The notes beneath the pieces are model-generated. The model searched no databases. It worked only from the letters and a program-made list of their open reading frames with translations, and was not told the DNA's origin. Position numbers and translations under genes: made by a program. From assembly GCA_038373865.1 (NCBI GenBank), contig JAXGGA010004517.1, positions 23,438 to 87,437 on the forward strand: a stretch of 64,000 bases of DNA, written 5' to 3'. Numbering within the stretch: position 1 is the first letter of the stretch; the number at the start of each line of letters is the position of its first letter. Below are positions 54,588 to 64,000 of this stretch, piece after piece. Source of the stretch: Uloborus plumipes. Taxonomy: Eukaryota > Arthropoda > Arachnida > Araneae > Uloboridae.

Positions 54588-56979
54588 TCAAAGAACAAAA
54601 ACATGAACCTACGAGTTCGTATTTAAAAACATTTCTTCTCATTCAAGCTCTTCTAATCATCATCAGCGGGAGAATAATATTTTTTTTTCAATATAAATTT
54701 TTAATGAATTTTCCGAAGAAAAATGTTGAATTTGTTGTTATTTTGTTCAAGATTGCTGATATTAGAAATGACTTAAGCAGCGGTAACCAATTTTACCCGA
54801 GGGTTGCACCTCATAATAAAATCATTGTCGCAGGCCAGAACACATAAAAAATTCCAACAGCTTTTATTGTTTTAACAACATGGGAAAATATCGAACAGGA
54901 AAGAAAACTACAAACCAATTTTTAAAGTTATTACTTGATGCTTATTTTATGATTTTATACACTTTTTGGAAATTAATTTCTATACTTCTACCCTCGTTAG
55001 TATCTTCGTTAATTAAAATCGTATAATTATATAAATTTAAACTAATGAAGCCTGAAAAATTACCAATCTATTAGGACCTGGTTCATCTTTCAGTTCATTG
55101 GGGTTCAGGAAAAAGTAGGACATAGAAAGAAAGAAAGATATTCAGTTTTTAATATAAGTAGATATTTGTCTCCAACTTCGACATTGTCACTTCTCGAACT
55201 TTCTCAATTTGTAACATTGAAAAAAAAAAAACGGACCACACGGATCAATTTCGAGTGTCGGATGGGGCCCGTGAGCCGTAGGTTGGGCACCACTCTGCCA
55301 GAATTGAAATGCGAAAAAAAAAAAAAAAATACATGTAACCCCAATAAGTGAATAAGGCCTGAAAATGACGAGGCAATAAAATACGCACACCATTTTTTTA
55401 AAAAAAGAAAGGCATAACTCAAAAACTTAAATTTCCTTTCAAATGAATCTTTTCCATAAAATGAAGTTCTTTTTATTTTCCCCAAGTCTCTTTTACAATT
55501 AGAAACTGACGTTAAATACACTGCATAACTTTCTAGGCAAACATCCAACATTTTCCTGTCGGCAGCATTTAGCCTTAAAACGACGTTTATCTTTTCGCGA
55601 ATACAACAAATGTGATATTTTTGACACATTTCAAAGACATGCTCGAGGCAAATTGTGAAGCTCAAATGATAAGAAGTATGCGAGGTACCAAGTTTTATTT
55701 TATTCCACGTTTTTCCTTTTCAAAAAATCGGAAAGAACTAATATTTTTCCTTAGAATAGAAACGCTTCTATACTTTGGAGCCAACGGCAATAAATTGTAG
55801 ATAATTTCCAACTGCATTCATTAAAATTATGTTAATATCATTATAAAATTCTAGAATATACGAAACTAACAGTTCTGTGGAGTAAAGAAAAAAAAACCGA
55901 CTGCTGTTCCGTCTCCGGGAATTTTTAGAGCCTTAGACTTCGTGATTCTAAGCCTCTTTTGTTCCAAAATCAGTCGGACTCTGACTCTGCAGCCATGGAA
56001 AAAACATCCAAGTCAAAACAAGCGCATCACACTTATTTGCTTACATTTCAGCATAATTTGTAATTATAGTACACTAAAGTTCTGTATAATATCTACAGAA
56101 TGCATATTATACAGAAATTTACGTGAACAATTCGATGTGCATTTCAAGCCGTTACTCATAATAAATTTAGTCTTCAGTTCCGCACTTCCCAAATTTCAAT
56201 ATTGAGTTTCAGTTAAACTTAGTAGTTAAACAGAGATAAATTACCTGTTATAGTTTGACCACGGAGAGATGGAGGGTGACCTTGAACTTGAAGGGGGGAA
56301 ATGGACCGCTTCATTTTGAAAAATTGGTTGGATCGGTGAGGAAATCAATTTTTTACTTAGTTCAATAAAGTTTTCCCTGTCTGCATGATTTCTCAGATGC
56401 TCTCGATTACAAAATAAAGCGGTTCGTTTCTGCTTTAAGGTTACACACCATTTCTCCGTAGTCAAACATTAGCAAACAATTTAACACAAATAATTATAAA
56501 AATACGAAAAATCGCTAATGATTTCACGAAAGTTTTCTCAAATGATTACCTTTACATAACAGTTTAATCTTTGAGCACCCAAATCCACAGAGTACGATTT
56601 TTCTTTTCTATTCCAGTACTGGTTGGCAAATATTTAAACGATAAGTCCAAAATGTCCCGAAGAATCTCAAATGCGGGTATCATTTGCATTGAACAAATAA
56701 TATGATGGGATACATGAACCAGAAGGACAAACGGGAACAATTGAATAGACACCCGGTCTTCTAAAAAAATAAAATCTCAATAAATACTTTTTTCTAAATT
56801 CTCTTTCAGTAGAAGAAGCATCCAATATTTAATGTATAATTATTTCCACCGCATTAAATTCTCGCTAATACGCTAATTTATCGATTTCTTTTGAGTGTTT
56901 TTATTTCGTTGGAGTTTGAGAAATAAAGAAACACGTTTCTGAAAACCGATTGCTCACACAATTCTCTTTCAAAGTGTAG
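54588..56979. other. Mostly unrecognised; hAT end fragment at 55262-55305
   Basis: GGCCCGTGAGCCGTAGGTTG then GGCACCACTC near 55265-55300 resembles, in reverse complement, the common hAT terminus with GTGGTGCCCAACCTACGG. No partner end was found. The 153-codon minus frame over 55204-55665 is crossed by poly-A tracts and is not supported as a gene. Confidence 0.4.
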
Positions 56980-56981
56980 TA

Positions 56982-57296
56982 AACCCCCGATTATCGGCCG
57001 GATTATCCGCAGTTCGGATTATCTCCGGACTTTCACCTTTCAGGTTTTTTTTTCTTAGGTGTTGATTTACTGAATGTAAAAAAAAAAAAAAAAGAAAAAA
57101 AAGGAAGTTCGTTGTTGGTCGATTTTAGTTTTTCAAAGATTTTTTTGCATTCAATGTGTTTTAACTATAATTTAAATGTATGTGTCGTGTTATTGACTTT
57201 TTTTTTTAGCGTTTGACTACATTAATTTCGTTTTTTACCTATTGTTCGATTACCCGCGGTTACTGTGCCACCCTATTCCGCGGATAATCGCCAGTT
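56982..57296. mobile_element. pogo-like MITE, GATTATC-rich ends
   Basis: AACCCCCGATTATCGGCCGG at the left and AACTGGCGATTATCCGCGG (reverse complement) at the right, with TA at 56980-56981 and 57297-57298. A fragment of the same right end occurs at about 19178-19213. Confidence 0.6.
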
Positions 57297-57454
57297 TACT
57301 TTAATACTACCTGGTCTGATGATATCGTGTTAAGTTTAAAATATTTTCTTACCCAGGATATTAGTTGAAAACTAACAAGTAATCAAGTCGGATTTGTTGT
57401 AATTAGGCCGATATAGCATGACTACTTAAAAGGAAATTCATGTATTTATTTCCA

Positions 57455-57712
57455 TTAAGCAGAGTGTCCAAGTAGTTTGGCATTGGCATCTTGTGCCCAA
57501 AGACACCCATTAAATCCAGTCTCCAGTTGATGCTTTGATGGGAGAGGAGAGCCCCAAATCTTCTTCCCCTTCATTAAAACTAGAATAGGATTGCATTTAT
57601 AGAGTTTCAATATCGAAAAATTACCGGGTGAGAGTGCCCCTAAAGAAAGGCGATCGCCCCCACTGATATCAAATTTGCCGTGACAATGGCTCTTCGCTGA
57701 TAGAGGTGCCAC
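57455..57712 (-). CDS. Unrecognised 85-codon open frame
   Basis: Opens at ATG 57712 and ends in NAKLLGHSA just before a TAA and an AATAAA-containing stretch (minus strand near 57440). Composition is more balanced than its surroundings. It has no signal peptide, membrane segment or motif that I recognise, and no splice partner. It could be a short hypothetical gene, or more likely part of an unidentified repeat. Confidence 0.2.
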   Translation of the reverse strand: MAPLSAKSHCHGKFDISGGDRLSLGALSPGNFSILKLYKCNPILVLMKGKKIWGSPLPSKHQLETGFNGCLWAQDANAKLLGHSA

Positions 57713-57715
57713 ATA

Positions 57716-59113
57716 AAAAATGGATCAAAGCTCTTAAGGGATGTACTAGGTCTGCAAATGATGAAAAATCAACACGCAGCAACATATTATGAAATAAAAC
57801 AATCATTTAGTAGAGTTGTAGAGGTTTCACGGGGGGGGCAAAAACCTTCATACCAATGTGCAAGCAGAATAAATTTGTAATCTTTCGTCAGACTTCAATT
57901 TAAAAGCGAAAAATTAAAGACTAACTGAGATGAAGAAACGTTTTTTATTGAATTCCTTTACTCTTAGTTATGCTTAGATATTAAAGCGTTATACTTTGAT
58001 ACTTGCTACAACAGAACCGGTCTGGTTTGAAAACAGATCAATGAATTCAATAGCATGCTTATCGCGAATCTGAGCTTTCGAAGTTGAGATAGCAAAAGTA
58101 AAATCTCATCTTGACTTGGGTCTCAAAAGTAATTGAGATCCCTCTGAACTTTCGATACAACTGATAAGAAACTGATGAAAGTTGCCATTACTATGTTGGA
58201 ATTTCATTCTTCTATACATTAGGAATAAAGGAAATACGAAAAAAAGTCTTATGACGATAACATGTTTAAAGAAAAAGGAATTGTGCAGAATCGCATGACC
58301 GGAAATGTCATCGGAAGCGAACATGATTTTTTTTGTCAGTGACCTATAAAGGAAAAGTGCTTATATTTTCATTGCTACATAGGAAGTTGGAGTGGCTCCT
58401 GGTATTTCATTTATTTCCTAAATAAAAGTAAGCTTATTAAACGAATTATGCCCGATTAAGGTTTTTTAATTAATTACCTTCAGATATCCTTCTGCTAATT
58501 TTCAATTTTCGGAAAAAAAATCTCTCAAGATCATTAATAATTATAAAGTTATCACAGTCCAAGAAATTTCCAAAAATTAAATTTTGCTGAAACAATTTTG
58601 AAGTCCTTATTCTTTTTAAATTCTACATCAGATTTAAAGGATATCGAGTTCATGGTGGTGGTGCTATTCCATACCACCTGTTTCGGAAAAATATTCAATG
58701 ATTATGCTAAAATATTCTACACCTGCAGATTGCCAAAATGGATGCGAGTAATTGAATCGTTTATTTCAGAAATTACCCAAGCGACAAAATTTGTAACTTT
58801 AAGAAAACATTTATTTCTTCAAGTTAAACTATTTAATAGCGATTACAAAAATATTTTCTGAAAGAAATATATCTAAATATGGGTATTTTTCGCTTTAAAA
58901 TATTGAAATTCTAATCGATGTTTTCATAAATAACGGTAAGAATACTTTTTTCGAACTTTTAGCGTTTGTCGCTCAGGTGGTTTCTGAAATAAACGATTCA
59001 ATTCCACCTAGAGTTATTTTTCAAAAACGTGGACTGTTTTACACATCTTCTCCCCCGTTTGAGCGTAAAAGAAAAATGACTTCATTTGCTACTAAAGCTG
59101 AAGTTAAAATAAA
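57716..59113. other. AT-rich stretch, nothing recognised
   Basis: A poly-G run near 57832-57840; otherwise no bounded repeats or coding signal. Confidence 0.4.
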
Positions 59114-59115
59114 TA

Positions 59116-60333
59116 CACTGAAGTGACAAAAGTCATGGGATACCTCTTAATATCGTGTCGGCCCTCCTTTTGCCCGGCGAAGTGCAACAACTCGACGTGG
59201 CATGGACTCAACAAGTCGTTGGAAGTCTTCTGCAGGAATATTGAGCCATGCTGTCTCGATAGACGTCCATAATTGTGAAAGCGTTGATGGGGCAGGATTT
59301 TGGGCACGAACAGACCTCTCGATGGTGTCCCATAAATGCTCAATGGGATTCATGTCGGGCGATCTAGGTGGCCAAATCATTCGTTGGAATTGTCCAGAAT
59401 TTTCTTCAAACCAATTGCGAACAGTTGTGGCCCGGTGACATGGCGCATTGTCATCCATAAAAATCCCATCGTTGTTTGGGTACATGAAGTCCATGAATGG
59501 CTGCAAGTGATCTCCAAGTAGCTGCACATAAGCATTTCCAGTCAATGTTCGGTCCAGTCGCACTAGAGGACCAAGTCCATGCCATGAAAAAACAGCCCAC
59601 ACCATTACGGAGCCACCACCAGCTTGAACAGTGCCTTGCTGACAGTTTGGGTCCATGGCTTCGTGGGGTCTGCGCCACACTCGAACCCTACCATCGGCTC
59701 TTACCAGCTGAAATCGTGACTCATCGGACCAGGCCACGGTTTTCCATTCATCTAGGGACCAACCGATATGCTCACGTGCCCACGAGAGTCGCTGCAAGCG
59801 ATGTCGTTCTGTCAGTAAAGGCACTCGAGTCGGTCTTCTGCTGGAATAGCCCAAGAAATCCAAATTTCTCCGCACAGTTCTAGCAGACACGTCCATTGTA
59901 CGTCCCACATTGATTTCTACGGTGATTTGACGCAGTGTTGCTTGTCTGTTAGAATTTACGACTCTTTGCAGACGTCGCCGGTCTCGATCTTTAAGTGCAG
60001 GCGGTCGACCACTGCGCTGTCCATGGTGGGATGTTATGCCTGAAATTTCATACTCTCGGCACACTCTTGACACAGTGGATCTGAGAATGTTGAATTCTCT
60101 AACGATTTCCGAAATGGCATGACCCATGCGTCTAGCTCCAACTAACATTCCGCGTTCAAAGTCTGTTAATTCACGTCGTGCGGTCATCATCACGTTAAAA
60201 CCTCTTCACATGAATAACTTGAACAGAAATGAAAGCTCTGTAAAAGCACTGCGCATTTATACCTGTTCTATGCGATGCTACTGCCATCTGAAAATTTGCA
60301 TATTGCTATCCCATGACTTTTGTCACTTCAGTG
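59116..60333 (-). mobile_element. Tc1-like transposon, apparently intact
   Basis: 1218 bp between TA (59114-59115, 60334-60335). Perfect 27-bp inverted ends begin CACTGAAGTGACAAAAGTCA and continue TGGGATA. A single uninterrupted transposase gene fills the interior. Perfect ends and an open frame argue for recent insertion. Short frames on the other strand inside it are shadows. Confidence 0.95.
59147..60193 (-). CDS. Tc1/mariner transposase, DD36E
   Basis: 348 residues with no internal stop; catalyses cut-and-paste transposition of its own element at TA sites by binding the inverted ends. Residues ~8-120 hold the paired-like helix-turn-helix region (LTDFERGMLVGARRMG, STVSRVCREY) with the GRPP linker at 62-65. 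GGGSVMVW is at 192-199. Catalytic acids are D157 (WSDESRF), D248 (MDDNAPCH) and E285 (NPIEHLW). D248 and E285 are separated by 36 residues, two more than the 34 of classical Tc1. WPPRSPDMNP is at 274-283. The frame begins with three Met codons (MMMTARRELT); any could be the start and the third fits relatives best. It ends about 30 bp inside the left inverted repeat border. DD36E places it with the 'Incomer'-type group, from memory. Confidence 0.95.
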   Translation of the reverse strand: MMMTARRELTDFERGMLVGARRMGHAISEIVREFNILRSTVSRVCREYEISGITSHHGQRSGRPPALKDRDRRRLQRVVNSNRQATLRQITVEINVGRTMDVSARTVRRNLDFLGYSSRRPTRVPLLTERHRLQRLSWAREHIGWSLDEWKTVAWSDESRFQLVRADGRVRVWRRPHEAMDPNCQQGTVQAGGGSVMVWAVFSWHGLGPLVRLDRTLTGNAYVQLLGDHLQPFMDFMYPNNDGIFMDDNAPCHRATTVRNWFEENSGQFQRMIWPPRSPDMNPIEHLWDTIERSVRAQNPAPSTLSQLWTSIETAWLNIPAEDFQRLVESMPRRVVALRRAKGGPTRY

Positions 60334-60335
60334 TA

Positions 60336-60918
60336 TTTCAAACCTAACTTATACCACCACTTTAATCTCAGAAACGTATAAATCAAAACAAATTCGAGTC
60401 ATAGAAGAAAAAACATTCAAAAACACTAAAAGTGGGGCGTACATTTCTAAGCAAATGATTCAACAAAGGATCGGTGTTCGAACTTTTCCGTTTCTCATTG
60501 TCGTCCTTTCCAAATTCCATCCTACTCCCTTTCAGATCTCTCTCTCTCTCTCCCTAAAAAAACTGTCTAATAACCTCACAATTCAATCAAGCGACCCCAA
60601 AATATTCCAAAAGTTCTTTCTGACTTAAAGTAAACGAAAAAAAAAAAAGGGCAGAAGACGTAAATTTTTTTTCATCTAAATTCCTACGGAATAAACAGGA
60701 TTAACCCCTTCGACGCAGAAAATCCCTTTTTCGAATGGTTCTTCAGGCAAAAGAGTCTTGGAGGAAACGGAAGTTTTTTTTCTTCCAATTCATCAGGTGT
60801 GCAAAGGAAAAAAGAGTTTTGAGTTCACTTGCAGGAGCAGTTTATAGAATAATTTTTGACCATATGTAATTGAACATTTTCAACATCTTCGAGCACTATT
60901 TTATTAAATTATTTTTAC
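60336..60918. other. Nothing recognised
   Basis: GGATTAACCCCTTCGACGC near 60698 looks like one end of a TTAA-type element, with no partner found. CT-rich run near 60538. Confidence 0.4.
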
Positions 60919-60965
60919 TAGCTTATTACCCGGCTTTGCCCAGGTGCTTATTAATACAACATTTT
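60919..60965 (-). mobile_element. Helitron 3'-end remnant
   Basis: ACTAGCTTATTACCCGGC then TTTGCCCAGGTGC is the reverse complement of the Helitron 3' hairpin plus CTAGT seen at 23757 and 27555, followed by TTATTAATACAACAT. The rest of the element is not recognisable. Confidence 0.55.
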
Positions 60966-61417
60966 TATTTTAATTATTTAACTTTCGTTAGTTTGTATTT
61001 AATATTAGTTTTTATTTTCATTAATTATTAATTATGTTTTGAATATGAACCTTACTATGAACTAACAATGTAACATTAAATTAAGTTCTTCCCTAGATGT
61101 TACAATTACCGAAATTCAACTCAAACGAGCCAGTTTCCTTTTCTCTCTCTCTCTTTTTTCTTTTTACAGAAAAAACTGTTGCTTAGTTATAAATAGCAAA
61201 ACTGCAAGCTTGGCAATATTATTACATTAACTACTATGACTAATATTTTTTCTTTAATCTAGGAGTTAATGTAATTACTGAACGTAATAGTAAAAACTTA
61301 GGTGAATTTATTAACGCTATTAAACAAGAACAGTAATGGTAAGAACAGGCGCTGAGCAAAAAGCAAGTGACGAAATAAATCTGGAGAATAATTTTTATAA
61401 CATGTGTGAATAATCTA
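60966..61417. other. Nothing recognised
   Basis: AT-rich interval. Confidence 0.4.
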
Positions 61418-61821
61418 AGGGGTCATCCACAAATTATGACACCCCTTAAAGGCGGGATGGTGTCCGTAAAGTTGTGACAGTTTGTGATAAGTAGGAGAGA
61501 GGATAACAAGAGGTGTGACATCAAGCATTTTGGCTGAAATAAAAGCATTTTTTGCAACATTTAAGCTTAGGTAACACAGCGTGATGTGCGACTAGGAGAG
61601 GTTAGGGAACGAGATGAAGTGTGACATTTTGTGAAAAAGTGGGGAAAGAGTCAAATAAGTTGAGGGAAAAAAAAGCATTTTTTTGCAACATTAAGGTAAC
61701 ACAGCGTGATGTGAGACTAGGAGAGGTTAGGGAACGAGATGAAGTGTGACATTTTGTGAAAAAGAGGGAGAGCGAGTCAAATAAGTTGAGAGAAAAAAAG
61801 TGACATCATTTATGGACAGCC
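61418..61821. mobile_element. MITE, GTCATCCACAAATTATGAC ends, internal tandem repeat
   Basis: The left end AGGGGTCATCCACAAATTAT pairs with the right end (reverse complement GGCTGTCCATAAATGATG). Inside, a ~130-bp unit is duplicated in tandem (61541-61670, 61671-61797), sharing GGTAACACAGCGTGATGTG and GAACGAGATGAAGTGTGAC. Confidence 0.65.
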
Positions 61822-61892
61822 GAGTTGAAGAGTCGGATACTTTTCTTTTTTTTTTTTTAATGCTTGAAGTCTAATTAGGATTGCAGTAAATC

Positions 61893-62247
61893 TTTACAAT
61901 AAATATTTAATGTTGTTTTCACAGTATAATCCAGCTAATTTTATAGCAATAAACTGTAAAAATTGCTAATTTTACAATAACAAACTGTAAAATTGCTACT
62001 TTTATAGTAATAAACGGTAAAATCGCTAATTCAACGGTTTCTTACCGTTCATTTTACAGTTTTAAACTGGAACCTCTGCTGCCAAAATTATGCTGTTGTT
62101 TTTACAGTATAATACAGCTAAATTTTACAGTAAGAAACTGTAAAATTGCTAGTTTTACAGCTTATTACTGTGCATTTTATAGTTTTAAATTAGAACCTCG
62201 GTTGCCAGAATTATACTGTAAAAACAACAGTTCATTTTTTTGCAGTG
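61893..62247. mobile_element. CACTGCAAAAAA MITE, copy D
   Basis: The right end TTTTTTTGCAGTG is followed by TA (62248-62249); the left end is degraded. Two ~160-bp halves with GGAACCTCTGCTGCC / AGAACCTCGGTTGCC and TTACAGTATAATACAGC, as in copy C. Confidence 0.75.
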
Positions 62248-62249
62248 TA

Positions 62250-63501
62250 TAAGCCCTGAAAACAACGCTTCTTTACTTGATAGTGTCAAAATCTTCATGT
62301 GTTTTATTGTTATTCAGTATCGTATATCGACTTTTGTTCAGTGATAAAAATCCCACCCTTGCCATACCATAATATTGTAGAACGCAAACATCCGGAATAA
62401 ATAAGACCGTATCATCTTTATTTATAGATTTTTAAGCAACACTGAATATAACTAAATAAGTTTTTAGAATGTAATTATGTCCCTCAAAATTGATCTTGAC
62501 TGAAACTTAAAATGAGTTTCAATTCTTATTTTAAAGTTTTCATACCTTGAAAAGCATGGATATTTGAAGGGTTCTTCGACACAAGTTTTACTCTAAAATT
62601 ATTCTTATTTCTGATTTTGAGTAATACGGAGCTCTGAATTTAAATTTGGGGCATTAAAATATTATTACCATTTACTTAAAATTTATGAATACATGTATGA
62701 TGAGGTTTTTGTGGAGAAAGGGGCCTGCTGGCCTGCTTCAGATCCAGACAGACTGAAAAGAAAATCAACTATTTATTGTAGCTTTCATCGTCGCAAGAAA
62801 TAGGAAAATATTCCGTTATTGGGCACAACACTATTCTTTGAAAAGGAACGAAACAAAGAATTAACATAGGAGCACATGCAACTCGTTCGCAAAACATTCG
62901 AAATTCATGAATACGATTTTTCAAGACGAATTTAGCTTTTCCGAAGAAACATTTCACGCACAAATCTAGCATCTATATTTCTTTGTGACACGTGGCGGAT
63001 TTTCATTGGCTCGTCTCCTTCGCTGCCATTTTCTTTTTTGTGCTTCTTCGCTTGAATGATTCCGCCATTAAACGGATTATGTCGCAGCGACAAAAGGTAT
63101 TTCCGAGCACACTTTGCAATCCATAAGAGTCGATATGACAGAAAATGTACCTCGTAAAAAAAGGAGAAAGCATTTCCTTATTATTATAGTATTTATTTTA
63201 AAAGACAGAGGCTCTTAGGCAGGAGAATATCGGAAGAAAAATATGGAAATATTATACCGTCTTTGCGAGTAAAGTTTTCGATTTTTCTTTTCGCAATGTT
63301 CTATTTATTAAAAAATGACCCCATAAAAATATGCGAAGATTTTTTTTTAAGCATCGGGAAAGGACGCGTAAAAGAATTTTTTCCCCATTCTTCTTTTCTT
63401 TTTTCTTAAACCAGAGTATGGGATGTTTAATGCATAAAATAAAATCATTGCATACATAAAACGTTTCTCTTTTGTAAAGCTTTTTTTATACATGATCTGC
63501 A
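62250..63501. other. Nothing recognised
   Basis: AT-rich sequence without bounded repeats. The 67-codon minus frame at 62769-62972 has no domain. Confidence 0.4.
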
Positions 63502-64000
63502 TCTATATATATAAAGATGACGGTGTTCGTTTGTCGTTTGTACGTTTGTAAACGCTGGCCAGAAGCCCCCACAGCACCTACAGACCTGAAACTTGGCTCA
63601 AAAATTCGAACGTACCCCGCCCTCGTGCACCTCGAACGCCAAATTTTTAATTTCGAATTAGTTATTTTTAAATTAATTAATTAGTCTCATTTTTGGTGTA
63701 TCCGCCATAATTGAGGGGGGAAAACCTTCCCCCACCCCAAAACATTATATATCGTTGGAAAGGGTTTTTTTTCTGAAAAAGAAAAGTTTTAGCACGTTTC
63801 TGTCCGTTAATTAGGACAGGAGATATTAATTAATCAAATTTAGTCAATTTTCAAGGCCTAACTCTACGCAGAACTGAAACACTAGAGCCATTTTCCTGAT
63901 CAGCTGCTCTTTTGTCCCTGAAGTTACTTTGTGGTTTAAATTTTTCGTATAGTTTTAAACCTTGAAAATTATTCAATTTTATTAATAAATTTTTTTTACT
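63502..64000 (+). mobile_element. Helitron-like 5' end, runs off the window
   Basis: TCTATATATATAAAGATG after A matches the 5' terminus at 53360, followed by GTTTGTCGTTTGTACG and CCTGAAACTTGGCTC. The 3' end lies beyond 64000, so it may be longer than the others. Confidence 0.55.

Noticed and set aside
55204..55665. 153-codon minus-strand frame
   Set aside because: Passes through two poly-A tracts and a hAT fragment; composition-driven.
59202..59883. Plus-strand frames inside the Tc1 element
   Set aside because: Antisense shadows of the transposase gene.

Overview
The window looks like AT-rich, intron- and transposon-dominated DNA from an arthropod, most likely a spider or other chelicerate. 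This rests on three things: Tc1, mariner, hAT, Helitron, foldback and tRNA-SINE families of an arthropod type; one exon pair resembling a secreted Frizzled-related protein (SFRP), a family Drosophila lacks; and no prokaryotic gene organisation. The species call is inference.

One host gene can be supported, on the minus strand. An exon at 15942-16019 and a strikingly GC-rich exon at 1978-2251 have good splice borders and matching phase. Spliced together they read as the netrin-like (NTR) domain of an SFRP-type Wnt antagonist. The intron between them is 13.7 kb. The Frizzled-type cysteine-rich domain that should precede them was not found, so the rest of the window (16-64 kb) may be a very long upstream intron. 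That would explain why no other host gene is visible.

Nearly everything else is mobile or repetitive DNA. 0-16 kb: several MITEs, a four-unit tandem array with coding-like character (about 4.0-5.4 kb), a tRNA-SINE, a perfect 29-bp hairpin and a Helitron inside a MITE. 16-23 kb: an irritans-type mariner relic and nested MITEs. 23.5-30.5 kb: two very large inverted-repeat structures, one a palindrome within a palindrome flanked by a direct duplication, the other a foldback element with tandem repeats in each arm. 30.5-34 kb: two tandem arrays and a SINE split by a small hAT-like element. 36.7-41.4 kb: a 4.05-kb TIR element with a decayed PIN/XPG-like nuclease plus CXC-like cysteine-rich ORF, inserted in a SINE whose empty site can be reconstructed. 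41.6-54.6 kb: a foldback element, many MITEs with readable target-site duplications, and a Helitron carrying a hAT MITE. 59.1-60.3 kb: an apparently intact Tc1-like transposon with a 348-residue DD36E transposase. 61-64 kb: more MITEs and the 5' end of a Helitron that leaves the window.

The most novel candidates are the 4.05-kb nuclease-encoding element, the nested palindromes and the split SFRP-like gene. All calls come from reading the sequence; no database search was run.
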